Part shown: positions 17,668-25,730 of the stretch, piece after piece | How positions within the stretch are numbered: the stretch's first letter is position 1 | Layout: each line of letters opens with the position of its first letter | Position numbers and translations under genes: made by a program | Notes under the pieces: model-generated | Seen by the model: only the letters and a program-made list of their open reading frames with translations | Database searches by the model: none | What the model was told of the DNA's origin: nothing | Assembly: GCA_032229885.1 (NCBI GenBank) | Contig: JAVYAJ010000082.1 | Span: 1-32,740, forward strand | From: Anammoximicrobium sp032229885 | GTDB lineage: Bacteria; Planctomycetota; Planctomycetia; Pirellulales; Pirellulaceae | Direction: 5' to 3' | DNA: 32,740 nucleotides

Positions 17668-18813
17668 ATGCTGACGACTACGTTTACCGATCTCCATGCA
17701 CCGCGGACCCTAGGCTCCAATACGGGCGAACCAGGGGACAATGCCGAACTGTCGGCTCGCTACCAGCGGCTGATCCAAGCCAAATACTTTCCCTGGACGG
17801 TCCATTCGCATTTTCAACGGCGTTTGGGCGCGGGCGGGCAGGGCGTCGTGTATCTGACGGAACACCGAGGGGCCGACGGCTTTGCCGTTCCGGTCGCGGT
17901 CAAGCTGTTTGCGCCCGAACGCTTCAGCAATGCGCGGGCGTACGATGAAGCCATGGAGCGGATCGCCCGCGTGTCCGCGCGGGTGGCCCGCATCCAGCAG
18001 GACAACCTGCTGTCCGTGCTGAACTTCGTCGATTATGACCGGATTCGGATGATGCTGATGGAATGGGTCGACGGATTCGACCTGCGTCATCTGTTGTCCA
18101 ACAGACTGCTGTTGCGGGTTGGAACTCGGGTCAGTTTGCGACGTTGGGAATATATCAACAACGTGATCGCCACGCCGGGCGAGAAACAGACGCGATTCAA
18201 GCCCGGGGTGGCGGTGGCGATCGTGCAGGAGTGTCTGATGGCCTTGGCTGCCTTGCATCGCCAGGACATTGTGCACGGCGACATCAAGCCCTCGAACATC
18301 ATGCTCAAGCGAACCGGCAACGCCAAGATCATCGACATCGGCTCGGCGTTCGAGTTGGTCAACCCCCCGCCGATTCGGACGTGCACTCCGTCGTACGCCG
18401 CGCCCGAGGTGCTGGATGGCCGAGAGATAACGCCCCGCAGTGATCTGGCGTCGCTGGGATATGTCTTGGTGGAGATGCTGTCCGGCCAGCAGCCGTTCGC
18501 CGGGTTGACGACGCTTCGCGAGCTGTCGGAGGCAAAGCGGACCCTGCCGCACCGATTGAAGACGCTCTTGCCGGCCGAGGTGACTTGCAACGAACTGCTG
18601 ATGAGTTTCTGTCGCGGGCTGATCGCGCCCGATCCGCAGGTGCGGTTTCCCGACGCCGAGGCGGCGGCGCTAGTGAAAGAGGGCGCCGCGGCATTCCTGC
18701 GGCAACTGGTCAAGGGCGACATGTCCAGTGAATACGAGAACGAAATCCGGCTGTTGGTCGAAGAGCTGAAAGAACTTAGCGAAGACGAGGATGACGAATC
18801 GGGGACGATGTAG
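17668..18813 (+). CDS. Soluble Ser/Thr protein kinase (Hanks-type, non-RD)
   Basis: A 381-residue cytoplasmic kinase without membrane segment. Motifs in order: glycine loop LGAGGQGVVYL near residue 53, ATP-binding Lys in VAVKLF (K79), catalytic loop HGDIKPSN (D205, K207, N210), metal-binding DIG (D223, in place of the usual DFG), APE in PSYAAPEVL, and SDLASLGYVLVEML. The residue before the catalytic Asp is Gly, so it is a non-RD kinase and may not need activation-loop phosphorylation. A 30-residue insert (about 140-180) lies between the hinge and the catalytic loop. The C-terminus is a highly acidic helix (ELKELSEDEDDESG). No adjacent phosphatase or FHA gene points to a substrate. The ATG at 17668 has a weak upstream Shine-Dalgarno. 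Confidence 0.9.
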   Translation: MLTTTFTDLHAPRTLGSNTGEPGDNAELSARYQRLIQAKYFPWTVHSHFQRRLGAGGQGVVYLTEHRGADGFAVPVAVKLFAPERFSNARAYDEAMERIARVSARVARIQQDNLLSVLNFVDYDRIRMMLMEWVDGFDLRHLLSNRLLLRVGTRVSLRRWEYINNVIATPGEKQTRFKPGVAVAIVQECLMALAALHRQDIVHGDIKPSNIMLKRTGNAKIIDIGSAFELVNPPPIRTCTPSYAAPEVLDGREITPRSDLASLGYVLVEMLSGQQPFAGLTTLRELSEAKRTLPHRLKTLLPAEVTCNELLMSFCRGLIAPDPQVRFPDAEAAALVKEGAAAFLRQLVKGDMSSEYENEIRLLVEELKELSEDEDDESGTM

Positions 18814-18859
18814 CGCGGGGGCGCCAATGGCGCGGCGGGTGGATGGCAGCAGGTAATCT

Positions 18860-18878
18860 ACGCGGCAGGATGCCGTGT
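18860..18878. repeat. REP-like hairpin, near copy of the element at 4471
   Basis: ACGCGGCA, loop GGA, TGCCGTGT. Compared with 4471-4489 the loop and one arm base differ; the change leaves a G-T pair, so the fold is retained. It lies in the 178-bp spacer between the kinase gene and mnmE and is not followed by a T-tract. Confidence 0.55.
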
Positions 18879-18991
18879 CTACGTAACGCCCGGACGCTGG
18901 CGCCGGGGTGGGTGTGCGGACAGGACCGGGGGCCTCAGGACGGTGGGCCGTCGCGTTCGTTCGGTCCCGAACCTTCTATCTCGCGTTTGTC

Positions 18992-20338
18992 GTGAATCCA
19001 GACGAGACCATTGCAGCACTCGCGTCAGCGCCGGGCGGCGCTGCGCGCGGCGTGGTGCGAGTCAGTGGGCCGAACACGGCCGCCTGTCTGGCGGTGTGCT
19101 TTCGCGGCGAGGAAGACTTGGGACAAATCCGGCGACCGCGGACGCTGGCCGGGCAACTCGAACTGGGGGCGCCGCTGGGCGAGGTTCCCGCCGACCTCTA
19201 TTTCTGGCCGGGGCCGCGCAGCTATACCCGCCAACCGCTGGCCGAGCTGCATTTGCCGGGTTCGCCGCCCGTCTTGCACGCGGCGGTCCGGGCCGTATGC
19301 GCGGCTGGGGCACGGCTGGCTGCGCCCGGCGAGTTTACCCTGCGCGCGTTCCTGGCGGGACGTCTGGATCTGACGCAGGCCGAAGCCGTGCTGGCCGTGA
19401 TCGACGCCGACAGCCGCGCCGAGCTTGGCGTGGCGTTGCGCCAGTTGGCCGGCGGACTGGCCGGACCACTGCACGAAGTGCGAAACCGCCTGCTCGACTT
19501 GTTGGCCCACGTCGAAGCCGGCTTGGATTTCGTAGAGGAAGCCATCGAGTTCATCTCGGCGGACGAGCTGCGCGATCAGTTGCGCGGCGTCGCCGAGACG
19601 CTGGGCCGTTTGATCGCGCAAATGGCGGCGCGCGGTCGCGACGGCGAACCGTTTCGCGTGGCCCTGGTTGGGCGGCCCAATGTCGGCAAGAGCAGCCTCT
19701 TGAACGCGCTGACTGGCGAACGGGCCGCGCTCGTCTCGGCCCGCGCCGGCACGACGCGCGACTACCTGACGCGAACGTTGGAGATCGATGGCTTGGCGTG
19801 TCGTCTGATCGACACAGCCGGGACAGACGCGGCCGCCAGCGAGCCGGTGGCCATCGCGGCCCAGTCTCGAGCGCAGCAGCAGGCGGCCCAGGCCCACATC
19901 CAGTTGCTCTGTCTGGATGCGACGCAACCGCTGGAGGCCGACGAGCGCCGCTTGCTGGCAGCCGACGCGACCACAAATCGGATCGTGGTTCTCACCAAGA
20001 TCGATCTTCCGCGCACCGTCGAGCTGGAGGCGGACGCGATCGGCACGAGCGCCCATACGGGCACGGGCTTGGCCGAGCTGCGGCGGGCCATTTTCCGTTG
20101 CCTCACCGCGGACCGAGGCGGTTCCGAAGTGGTCGCCGGCACCGCCGATCGCTGTCGTGAAAGCCTGCACCGGGCCGCGAAGGCTGTGCGCCGGGCGCTG
20201 CATTCGCTCGACGACGGCGACGAGTTGGTTGCGGTCGAGCTGCGGCTGGCGCTGGACGAACTGGCCCAGGTCGTCGGCGCAGTCTACACGGACGACATCC
20301 TGGATCGTGTCTTCAGCCGATTTTGCATCGGCAAGTGA
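18992..20338 (+). CDS. mnmE: tRNA uridine-5-carboxymethylaminomethyl modification GTPase
   Basis: With MnmG, MnmE modifies U34 of certain tRNAs. The 448-residue product has normal length. The N-terminal folate-binding domain opens with ETIAALASAPGGAARGVVRVSG and includes GEFTLRAFLAGRLDLTQAEAV. The inserted G domain has G1 GRPNVGKS (227-234), G2 GTTRDYL, G3 DTAG and, at G4, TKID (335-338) where MnmE usually has NKxD. The C-terminus FSRFCIGK keeps the conserved Cys445. The start is taken as GTG 18992 because it sits just before the conserved block; no good Shine-Dalgarno is visible, and GTG 18908 is an alternative. mnmG is not in the window. Confidence 0.94.
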   Translation: MNPDETIAALASAPGGAARGVVRVSGPNTAACLAVCFRGEEDLGQIRRPRTLAGQLELGAPLGEVPADLYFWPGPRSYTRQPLAELHLPGSPPVLHAAVRAVCAAGARLAAPGEFTLRAFLAGRLDLTQAEAVLAVIDADSRAELGVALRQLAGGLAGPLHEVRNRLLDLLAHVEAGLDFVEEAIEFISADELRDQLRGVAETLGRLIAQMAARGRDGEPFRVALVGRPNVGKSSLLNALTGERAALVSARAGTTRDYLTRTLEIDGLACRLIDTAGTDAAASEPVAIAAQSRAQQQAAQAHIQLLCLDATQPLEADERRLLAADATTNRIVVLTKIDLPRTVELEADAIGTSAHTGTGLAELRRAIFRCLTADRGGSEVVAGTADRCRESLHRAAKAVRRALHSLDDGDELVAVELRLALDELAQVVGAVYTDDILDRVFSRFCIGK

Positions 20339-20421
20339 AACTTCGTCGCTGGTCAGCGATTCCGACGCATCTGGTCGAGAGACGCGGAGGATCCTCGACG
20401 GCCTTCGCGTTGGCCGCGGCG

Positions 20422-21336
20422 TCAGCCGGACAGACGCTGCTGGCCGACCTCGGCGATCCACTCTCTGGTCCAGTTGACGGTGTCTAGCCCGATGTCGCAA
20501 ACGCCGTGTTCCAGGAAGATCAGACCCTCGATGCGCCCGGCCTGCAGCAGTTGATATCCGAACTCGACCTGCCGCTGCATACGGTCCAGGGGCATGGGGG
20601 CCTTGTTGCCGAAATCCCAAAGATAGCAACCCAGCAGCTTGGGATGGCGCGGGGCAAGCTGTTCGAGCCGCGCGAAGTTCTCCGCGAGGTTGGCAAGGTC
20701 TTCCGATTTCCACGTCCAAAACGTGATCTTGTCGCAGTGCGTCAAGTGATCCTGGATCGGCAGGTCCAACTGGCCGGTGTAGACCACGACGTACAGCGGC
20801 AACGTTCGCCCGTCGGGCGTTCGTCTTTTCTGCTCGAGCTGCCGCAGTTCGTCCAGGCTCAGATGCGCGCTGCCGTCCGGTTTGAAATAATCATCCATGA
20901 TGAACCCAACCACGTTGGGAAAGCGGGCGGGCATCCGCAGGACGTAGTCGCGTCGTTCCGGAGCGGTGTCGCCGCCAGATTCGACCACAGCCCATACGAC
21001 TCGCTTCAACGGGCTGAGCGCGATCGCGTACTGGTCGTATTCCTCCAACGCGGGCCGTCCCTTGTGCCGGATCAGAAACAAGTTCGGGATGCCCATGTAG
21101 AAGGCCGCCTCGGCCGCCGTCATTCGCGACGGGGCGTGGCCCCAATCGTCGTTCGTAGCGCCCGGCGCGCCTCCCCAGATCCAGAGTCTGTCCCGCACCA
21201 CGCCGTCGTCGGGCACCGCGGGAAAGTTGCGGCCGGCCGCGCCGCCGGCCCAGGCGTCTGTCGTTCCGGCGGCAAGCGCGGCGGTGCACGCCGTCGCGCC
21301 CAGAAAGCTTCGTCGGTTTAGCTGAGCCCGGTTCAT
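20422..21336 (-). CDS. Tat-exported protein of unknown function
   Basis: A 304-residue product with a twin-arginine signal (NRRSFLGATA at about residues 7-16, cleavage near DAWAGG). The mature part alternates predicted strands and helices with acidic motifs VGFIMDDYF and LGCYLWDFGNK and ends LIFLEHGVCDIG; the pattern suggests a TIM-barrel-like fold, possibly glycosidase-related, but I do not recognise the family. Export by Tat implies folding before transport. The ATG at 21334-21336 follows AAGGAGA at good spacing; the frame is open to 21558 without signal. It is convergent with mnmE and lies downstream of a Gfo/Idh/MocA gene on the same strand, separated by 524 bases containing a terminator-like hairpin. 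Confidence 0.75.
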   Translation of the reverse strand: MNRAQLNRRSFLGATACTAALAAGTTDAWAGGAAGRNFPAVPDDGVVRDRLWIWGGAPGATNDDWGHAPSRMTAAEAAFYMGIPNLFLIRHKGRPALEEYDQYAIALSPLKRVVWAVVESGGDTAPERRDYVLRMPARFPNVVGFIMDDYFKPDGSAHLSLDELRQLEQKRRTPDGRTLPLYVVVYTGQLDLPIQDHLTHCDKITFWTWKSEDLANLAENFARLEQLAPRHPKLLGCYLWDFGNKAPMPLDRMQRQVEFGYQLLQAGRIEGLIFLEHGVCDIGLDTVNWTREWIAEVGQQRLSG

Positions 21337-21473
21337 GCGCGTCTCCTTCTTCCGTTCGATGGGTCTGCCGACACGTCCACTCTGCACCGGGCAAGCTGCA
21401 CGGCCGCGCGGGCCAGGCTCAGTGAAACCTGCCACACGCGAGGCAGCCAATCCACAGGCCGGGCCGAACATTT

Positions 21474-21498
21474 GAAAAAAAGGGGCTTGCGCAAAGCC
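21474..21498 (-). terminator. Intrinsic terminator-like hairpin on the minus strand
   Basis: Read on the minus strand: GGCTT, loop TGCGC, AAGCC, then CC and seven T (21481-21475). It lies 138 bases upstream of the Tat-protein ATG and about 360 bases past the Gfo/Idh/MocA stop. It could end the oxidoreductase transcript or act as an attenuator in the leader of the downstream gene. Confidence 0.55.
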
Positions 21499-21616
21499 GT
21501 GACGCGGCCCATTCCCGGTCCTTCGCGCGAGGGTAGCCGACGCGAGAAGGCGTTTCAAGCCGCAGTCCTGCGTTGGGCCTTTGCCCCTGCCCCACCTTTG
21601 CCCCTGTCCGGGGGGA

Positions 21617-21680
21617 ACATGTCGCCTCGCGGGGCAAAATCGGGATAGCGGTCTCGCCTATCCGCGGACAGGCGACATGT
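21617..21680. repeat. 11-bp perfect inverted repeat in the spacer after the oxidoreductase gene
   Basis: ACATGTCGCCT at 21617-21627 is complementary to AGGCGACATGT at 21670-21680, with 42 bases between. A second overlapping pair, CTGTCCG (about 21604-21610) with CGGACAG (about 21665-21671), could compete. A duplicated CTTTGCCCCTG lies just to the left. The 524-bp spacer 21337-21860 holds no credible gene. Confidence 0.5.
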
Positions 21681-21860
21681 GTCACGCGGCACGTCGCTGA
21701 TCTGTGCGGCCAGCCCCTCGCTGCGCGGTCGGCCCCCGATGCCTGGATCTACGCAACTGCTGGCAATGCGCGTCGCATCGCGGCGAAACGCAGTCCGGCG
21801 GCAGTCGCGCATTGGCTTGCCGCCGGACGTAGATCGACGGACGCTGGCAATCCGGGCGGA

Positions 21861-23189
21861 CTACCAGTTGGTGAAGATGCCCGGCATCGGGATCGGATAG
21901 TCGCCGTTTTCGTTCTTGGTCACCGGGGCGGGGGCGTCCCAGGCCAGCGTCTCCGGGAACTCGCTCTTGCCCTTCTCCACGGCCTCGTCCCATTTGACGA
22001 CCTTGCCCGAGTACGTGGCCATCCGCCCCAGGATCGCCGTCATGCTGCTCGCTGCGCCGCGCCAGCCCTCGTGGTACGCTGCGCCGTCGCGGATGGCGGC
22101 GATCAGCTCCTTGTGCTCCTGGACCATCGAGTTCACGCGGGGACCATCGTATTTCCACTCGGTCTCGCCGCGAATCCAACCCGCGCAGTTGGACTCGCCC
22201 TTTGCGCCGTGCGCCGCTTCGCTGACGCTCTGGAACGTATTGGGGATGTGGCGGCACTGGCTCATCATCTTCGTGCCATCGGGATACGTGTACTCGACGA
22301 AGTGCATGTCGAAAATCTGCCCGGTTCCCTTGTGGCCGCCCAGATAGCGTTGCAGACACGCGCCCATCCCGTTGGCCTCGGTCGGATGCGCATCCTTCGG
22401 ATGGCCGTCCTTGGCCCACGCCCAGTTGCAGACGTCCAGGTTATGGATGTGCTGTTCGCAGATGTTGTCGCCGCTGAGCCAGCAGAAATGGTACCAGTTG
22501 TCGACCTGGTATTGCATCTCCGTCGCGCCCTCTTTGCGCGGCCGATTCCAGATGCCGCTGCCGTTCCAATAGGCTCGCAGCAGCCGCAACTCGCCGATGG
22601 CGCCGTCATGGATCCGCTTGATGGTCTCGATGTACTCGGGCTGGTGACGGCGTTGAAAACCGACGCCGACCTTCAACCCCTTGGATTCGGCCAGCTCGTT
22701 GGCGGCCATCAGCGTCTTGTAGCCCGGCGCGTCGACGCAGCACGGCTTTTCCATGAACACGTGCTTGCCGGCGCGGATCGCCGCCGAATAGATCAGCGGG
22801 CGGAATCCGGGCGGCGTCGCGGTGATGATCATCGCCGGATTCGCGTCGATCGCCTTCTGATAGGCGTCCAATCCCGTGAACACGCGTTCGTCCGGCAGAT
22901 CCACGCGATCTTTCCATTGGTCGCGAAGCCGCTTGGCGGTGCCCTGCGCCCGATCCTCGAACGAATCCGCGACGGCGATGACGCGAATCGCCGGGTCGGC
23001 GTTCAGGCTGTCTGAAACCGCCCCGTTGCCACGGCCGCCACAGCCGATCAGCGCGACCGTGATGACGTCGCTACCCGCGGCGTGCACCATGCGGGCAGTG
23101 CTCGCCTGGCCAGCCAGGGCAACGCCTGCCGCCGCGGCCGTAGAACCCTTCAGGAAATCGCGTCGCGATGCGCTTGTCTTGTCGCTCAT
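21861..23189 (-). CDS. Tat-exported Gfo/Idh/MocA-family oxidoreductase
   Basis: A 442-residue protein with a Tat signal (SRRDFLKGSTAAAAGVALAG). The NAD(P)-binding Rossmann motif VALIGCGGRGNG follows directly, and FMEKPCCVD carries the EKP motif whose Lys is the usual catalytic residue. The C-terminal domain includes QYQVDNWYHFCWLSGDNICEQHIHNLD with several His. Members of this family act on sugars or cyclitols; exported versions are numerous in planctomycetes and presumably carry their cofactor through Tat. The ATG at 23187-23189 has GGAG about nine bases upstream; GTG 23204 is possible. Specific substrate cannot be given. Confidence 0.92.
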   Translation of the reverse strand: MSDKTSASRRDFLKGSTAAAAGVALAGQASTARMVHAAGSDVITVALIGCGGRGNGAVSDSLNADPAIRVIAVADSFEDRAQGTAKRLRDQWKDRVDLPDERVFTGLDAYQKAIDANPAMIITATPPGFRPLIYSAAIRAGKHVFMEKPCCVDAPGYKTLMAANELAESKGLKVGVGFQRRHQPEYIETIKRIHDGAIGELRLLRAYWNGSGIWNRPRKEGATEMQYQVDNWYHFCWLSGDNICEQHIHNLDVCNWAWAKDGHPKDAHPTEANGMGACLQRYLGGHKGTGQIFDMHFVEYTYPDGTKMMSQCRHIPNTFQSVSEAAHGAKGESNCAGWIRGETEWKYDGPRVNSMVQEHKELIAAIRDGAAYHEGWRGAASSMTAILGRMATYSGKVVKWDEAVEKGKSEFPETLAWDAPAPVTKNENGDYPIPMPGIFTNW

Positions 23190-23404
23190 CACCGTGTGCT
23201 CCACAAAAAGGAAACTGATTCACGCGACCGACCGGGAACATCCCGGCGGGCATGTCCGAAATTGTGTCCTCTCGACAACCGTCGAGCAAGTATGGGGCGA
23301 TCGAATGCCTCGCGGGGCGTCCACGGTGCGATCGACGGGGTGGCCCGGTGTACTCTGTCGTCCGTCCGACGAGCCCGTATGTCGGGCCGCGACGCTCCAG
23401 CCGG

Positions 23405-24601
23405 TCAGTACCGGAACTGCGCGGGCAAGGGGACCAGCGGCGGCGGCGGGGATGACTGCCATTGAATGACCGTGGGCTGCATCGTGCTCGGAGCCTGCGG
23501 CCGAGCCAGCGAGCTTTGGACGAGCGGCTCGACGGGGCCCACGCCGGACTCGGATCTCGCTTGCCCCGGGCTCGGATCGTCGGCGCGGCGCGGATTGGCG
23601 GGCGCTACGGGATGTGCCGCGTTCTGTCGGCTGCTTTGTGCTAGATCTCGTTGCCGGGCATACCAACTGCCCGTCGTGTGACCGCCGCTCGACGCGGCGC
23701 TGCTCGCTTCCGAGACACCCGAGTCGGGTTGTGCCACGGCTGGCGTGCTCGAGGCAAACTGGAACTCGCTAGGCGACGCTCCGCCCTGTTCGCGTTCGGC
23801 CAATCCGTTCACCTGCGCAGCGGGCAAAGGCGGCGGAGGCAGTAAGGACTCTGGAGCCTGAGGGGCCAGCGGCGGGCTGCCCTGCCGCACCCAATCCAGC
23901 CATACGACCTGCAACTCGGAGAGGCTGCCATAACCGTAATGGTGCTTGGTCGCCGCCGTCCAGTTATTCCACTTCATCCCGTCGCCAACATAATCGACGA
24001 ACTTGCGTTTCCCACCTTGCGCGATCAAGAACCGCGCCAGCGAGTACCCCTGTGAGTACAGTGGTAGAATATCGTCGGGATATTCCTGCATCGCGAACAT
24101 CTGATTGAACGCGATTCCGCGGCCCGTGGTCAGAAATTCGATCAGCAGATGATCCTGTTTGCGGCGTTCCAGATCATGCTCGACCGTCGTACACGCGCCC
24201 TCGTCGGCCCAGCGTGGCAACGGCCGTCCAAAGTGCGTGGCGAACACCATGTGCGTGATCTCGTGGGGCAGCACGCTGTCCAACACGCGTTCTTCACTTC
24301 CCTGAATCGTCATCTGCCAGCCGAACGGACGACCGCGATCGAACATAAAGCTGGTCGCCCCGCCAGCGCCGAGGTTGGGGCCGACATGCACGCGGATCGG
24401 ACAAGGCTCGGACCACGGCGGCAGTTCGCGTCCGAGCCACTCCAGGGCCAAGTCGCGCCGATAGATCTCGCCGGCGTCGCCGACGGCTCGAGCAAACTCG
24501 GGCGTGGGCGCTGAAATGATGAAGTTCTGGGTTCGATAGCTCGCGCCCAGGGACAACAGCGAGGCTAAAACGACGGCAATCGAGAGAAAACGAGCTTCCA
24601 T
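23405..24601 (-). CDS. Secreted or anchored gluzincin-type metallopeptidase-like protein with Pro/Ser-rich tail
   Basis: A 398-residue product. Residues 1-21 are a hydrophobic signal or anchor. The core has PHEITHMVF (H113, E114, H117) and 17 residues later WADEG with E134, the HExxH...E zinc pattern of peptidase MA-like proteins. Later SQGYSLARFLIAQGG matches the helix that follows in this group. From about residue 250 the chain is low-complexity, rich in Pro, Ser, Ala and Gln, without a second membrane segment. The ATG at 24599-24601 has AGGGAG at a long spacing. Proteolysis of envelope proteins is likely but unproved; the motif is intact. Confidence 0.83.
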   Translation of the reverse strand: MEARFLSIAVVLASLLSLGASYRTQNFIISAPTPEFARAVGDAGEIYRRDLALEWLGRELPPWSEPCPIRVHVGPNLGAGGATSFMFDRGRPFGWQMTIQGSEERVLDSVLPHEITHMVFATHFGRPLPRWADEGACTTVEHDLERRKQDHLLIEFLTTGRGIAFNQMFAMQEYPDDILPLYSQGYSLARFLIAQGGKRKFVDYVGDGMKWNNWTAATKHHYGYGSLSELQVVWLDWVRQGSPPLAPQAPESLLPPPPLPAAQVNGLAEREQGGASPSEFQFASSTPAVAQPDSGVSEASSAASSGGHTTGSWYARQRDLAQSSRQNAAHPVAPANPRRADDPSPGQARSESGVGPVEPLVQSSLARPQAPSTMQPTVIQWQSSPPPPLVPLPAQFRY

Positions 24602-25094
24602 GCTCTGGGGCCACTCCCTTGTTGAATCCGTTCGGGCGACGGAGGCATCCCAGCCTCCGCTTCGTTAAGGCTCGACGTGCCGTGTCGCAGCACATTTCGG
24701 ACCAAAACGAACTCGCTTTGCCAACACTGCGTCGGCCGCCCCGTGGACGTGGCATCCAGTGGGTTTTCGCGGCGGGTTTTCGCGGCGTGGTTTCGCGGCG
24801 GCGTCGCTCGGGTTCAGCCGACGCGCGCGACGCAATCTTGTAAAATTTGCAACGCCCAAGGTAACCCAATCCGCAGGTTCAAGGCCAGACTGATTTTTGT
24901 TTTTTTCGGGCTCGCGTCCGATCCACGACTCGCGACGCTCGATCCCGACGGAATCCGAGGCGTCGGGGGGGCAGCCTGCGCAGCAGGGAACGCCTGCTCT
25001 CCGCGACGTGCAATGGAACTCGCCCCTCCCGGCGATAGCATGCGCCCGGAGGCGCCTGATTCGCCAATCGTGCTGCCCGCTGGCGAGGCCGGCC
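24602..25094. other. Spacer with a hairpin and a 13-bp tandem repeat
   Basis: No credible gene in 493 bases. It holds a hairpin GGAGGC, six bases, GCCTCC (24641-24658), similar in pattern to those at 4360, 4471 and 18860, and three tandem 13-bp units GGGTTTTCGCGGC at 24761-24799, the third with two changes. A T-rich run occurs near 24892-24906 on the plus strand, where no plus-strand gene ends. The promoter of the metallopeptidase-like gene should lie here. Confidence 0.5.
24761..24799. repeat. Three tandem 13-bp units
   Basis: Units at 24761-24773 and 24774-24786 are identical (GGGTTTTCGCGGC); 24787-24799 differs at two positions. It is non-coding as far as can be seen. Confidence 0.75.
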
Positions 25095-25730
25095 TTACTC
25101 GACGCTATCGCCCAGCAAGTGGTACACCGTCCAAGTCATGCCGTCCGGGCCGGTCCACGGGCGAACGGTCAACACGCCTTCGACCGCGATCGGCCGCACG
25201 GTGAACGAGGTGCTGACGCCCGGGCGTAGATCCACCAGGATCACGTGATGCGCAACGCCGCCGGGGCCGAACTTGCACTGCGTATTCTTGACCAACGGAA
25301 ACTGGGTGATCCCGTGCTGTTGGAAGATCGAAGGGAAGATAAAGCCGCGAATCCGCACGCGCTGGCCATCGAGTTCCTTGACTCGGGGCGTCAACATCCC
25401 CGACTCGAACACCGAATCCTCGGGCATCGCGAGTTCCAAATCATCGAACGTGATCGGGGTGGGACGTCCGCGGCCGCGCACCGATTGCGCCGCCGAGCCA
25501 CGCGCGGTCGCCGCCGATGCTGGCGCTGCCAGCGATTGGCCGGAGACTGGCGAAACGCCGTCCGTCGCTTGCGCGCGGGGGAGCGTCGACACGCGCGTTT
25601 CCACCGCCGGCCGATCGCCCATTCGATCCGCTGTCATCTCGTCGATCAGCGTGGGCGCATCGCGATCGCAGCCGGAGGCCGCGAGACAAACCGCAACGGC
25701 GAGCGATACCAGCGCCGGCGTCTCACGCAT
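25095..25730 (-). CDS. DUF3299-like lipoprotein
   Basis: A 211-residue product with a signal and lipobox-like AASGC (Cys near residue 22), so probably lipid-anchored. A variable linker follows to about residue 95. The conserved domain begins ITFDDLELAMPEDSVF and includes LDGQRVRIRGFIFPS, TQCKFGPGGVAHHVI and ending VEGVLTVRP, which I recognise as DUF3299-like. The lone Cys and paired His in that domain could bind metal; this is inference. The ATG at 25728-25730 has GAGGGAA upstream and overlaps the macro-domain gene's last eight bases, so the two are probably coupled. Confidence 0.8.
   Translation of the reverse strand: MRETPALVSLAVAVCLAASGCDRDAPTLIDEMTADRMGDRPAVETRVSTLPRAQATDGVSPVSGQSLAAPASAATARGSAAQSVRGRGRPTPITFDDLELAMPEDSVFESGMLTPRVKELDGQRVRIRGFIFPSIFQQHGITQFPLVKNTQCKFGPGGVAHHVILVDLRPGVSTSFTVRPIAVEGVLTVRPWTGPDGMTWTVYHLLGDSVE

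Noticed and set aside
19025..20719. 564-codon minus-strand frame
   Set aside because: Antisense to mnmE; product is Arg/Gln-rich with no domain.
21419..21812. Two overlapping minus-strand ORFs between the Tat genes
   Set aside because: They cross the terminator-like hairpin and inverted repeats and have no recognisable product.
24892..24906. T-rich run as a plus-strand terminator
   Set aside because: No good stem before it and no plus-strand gene upstream.
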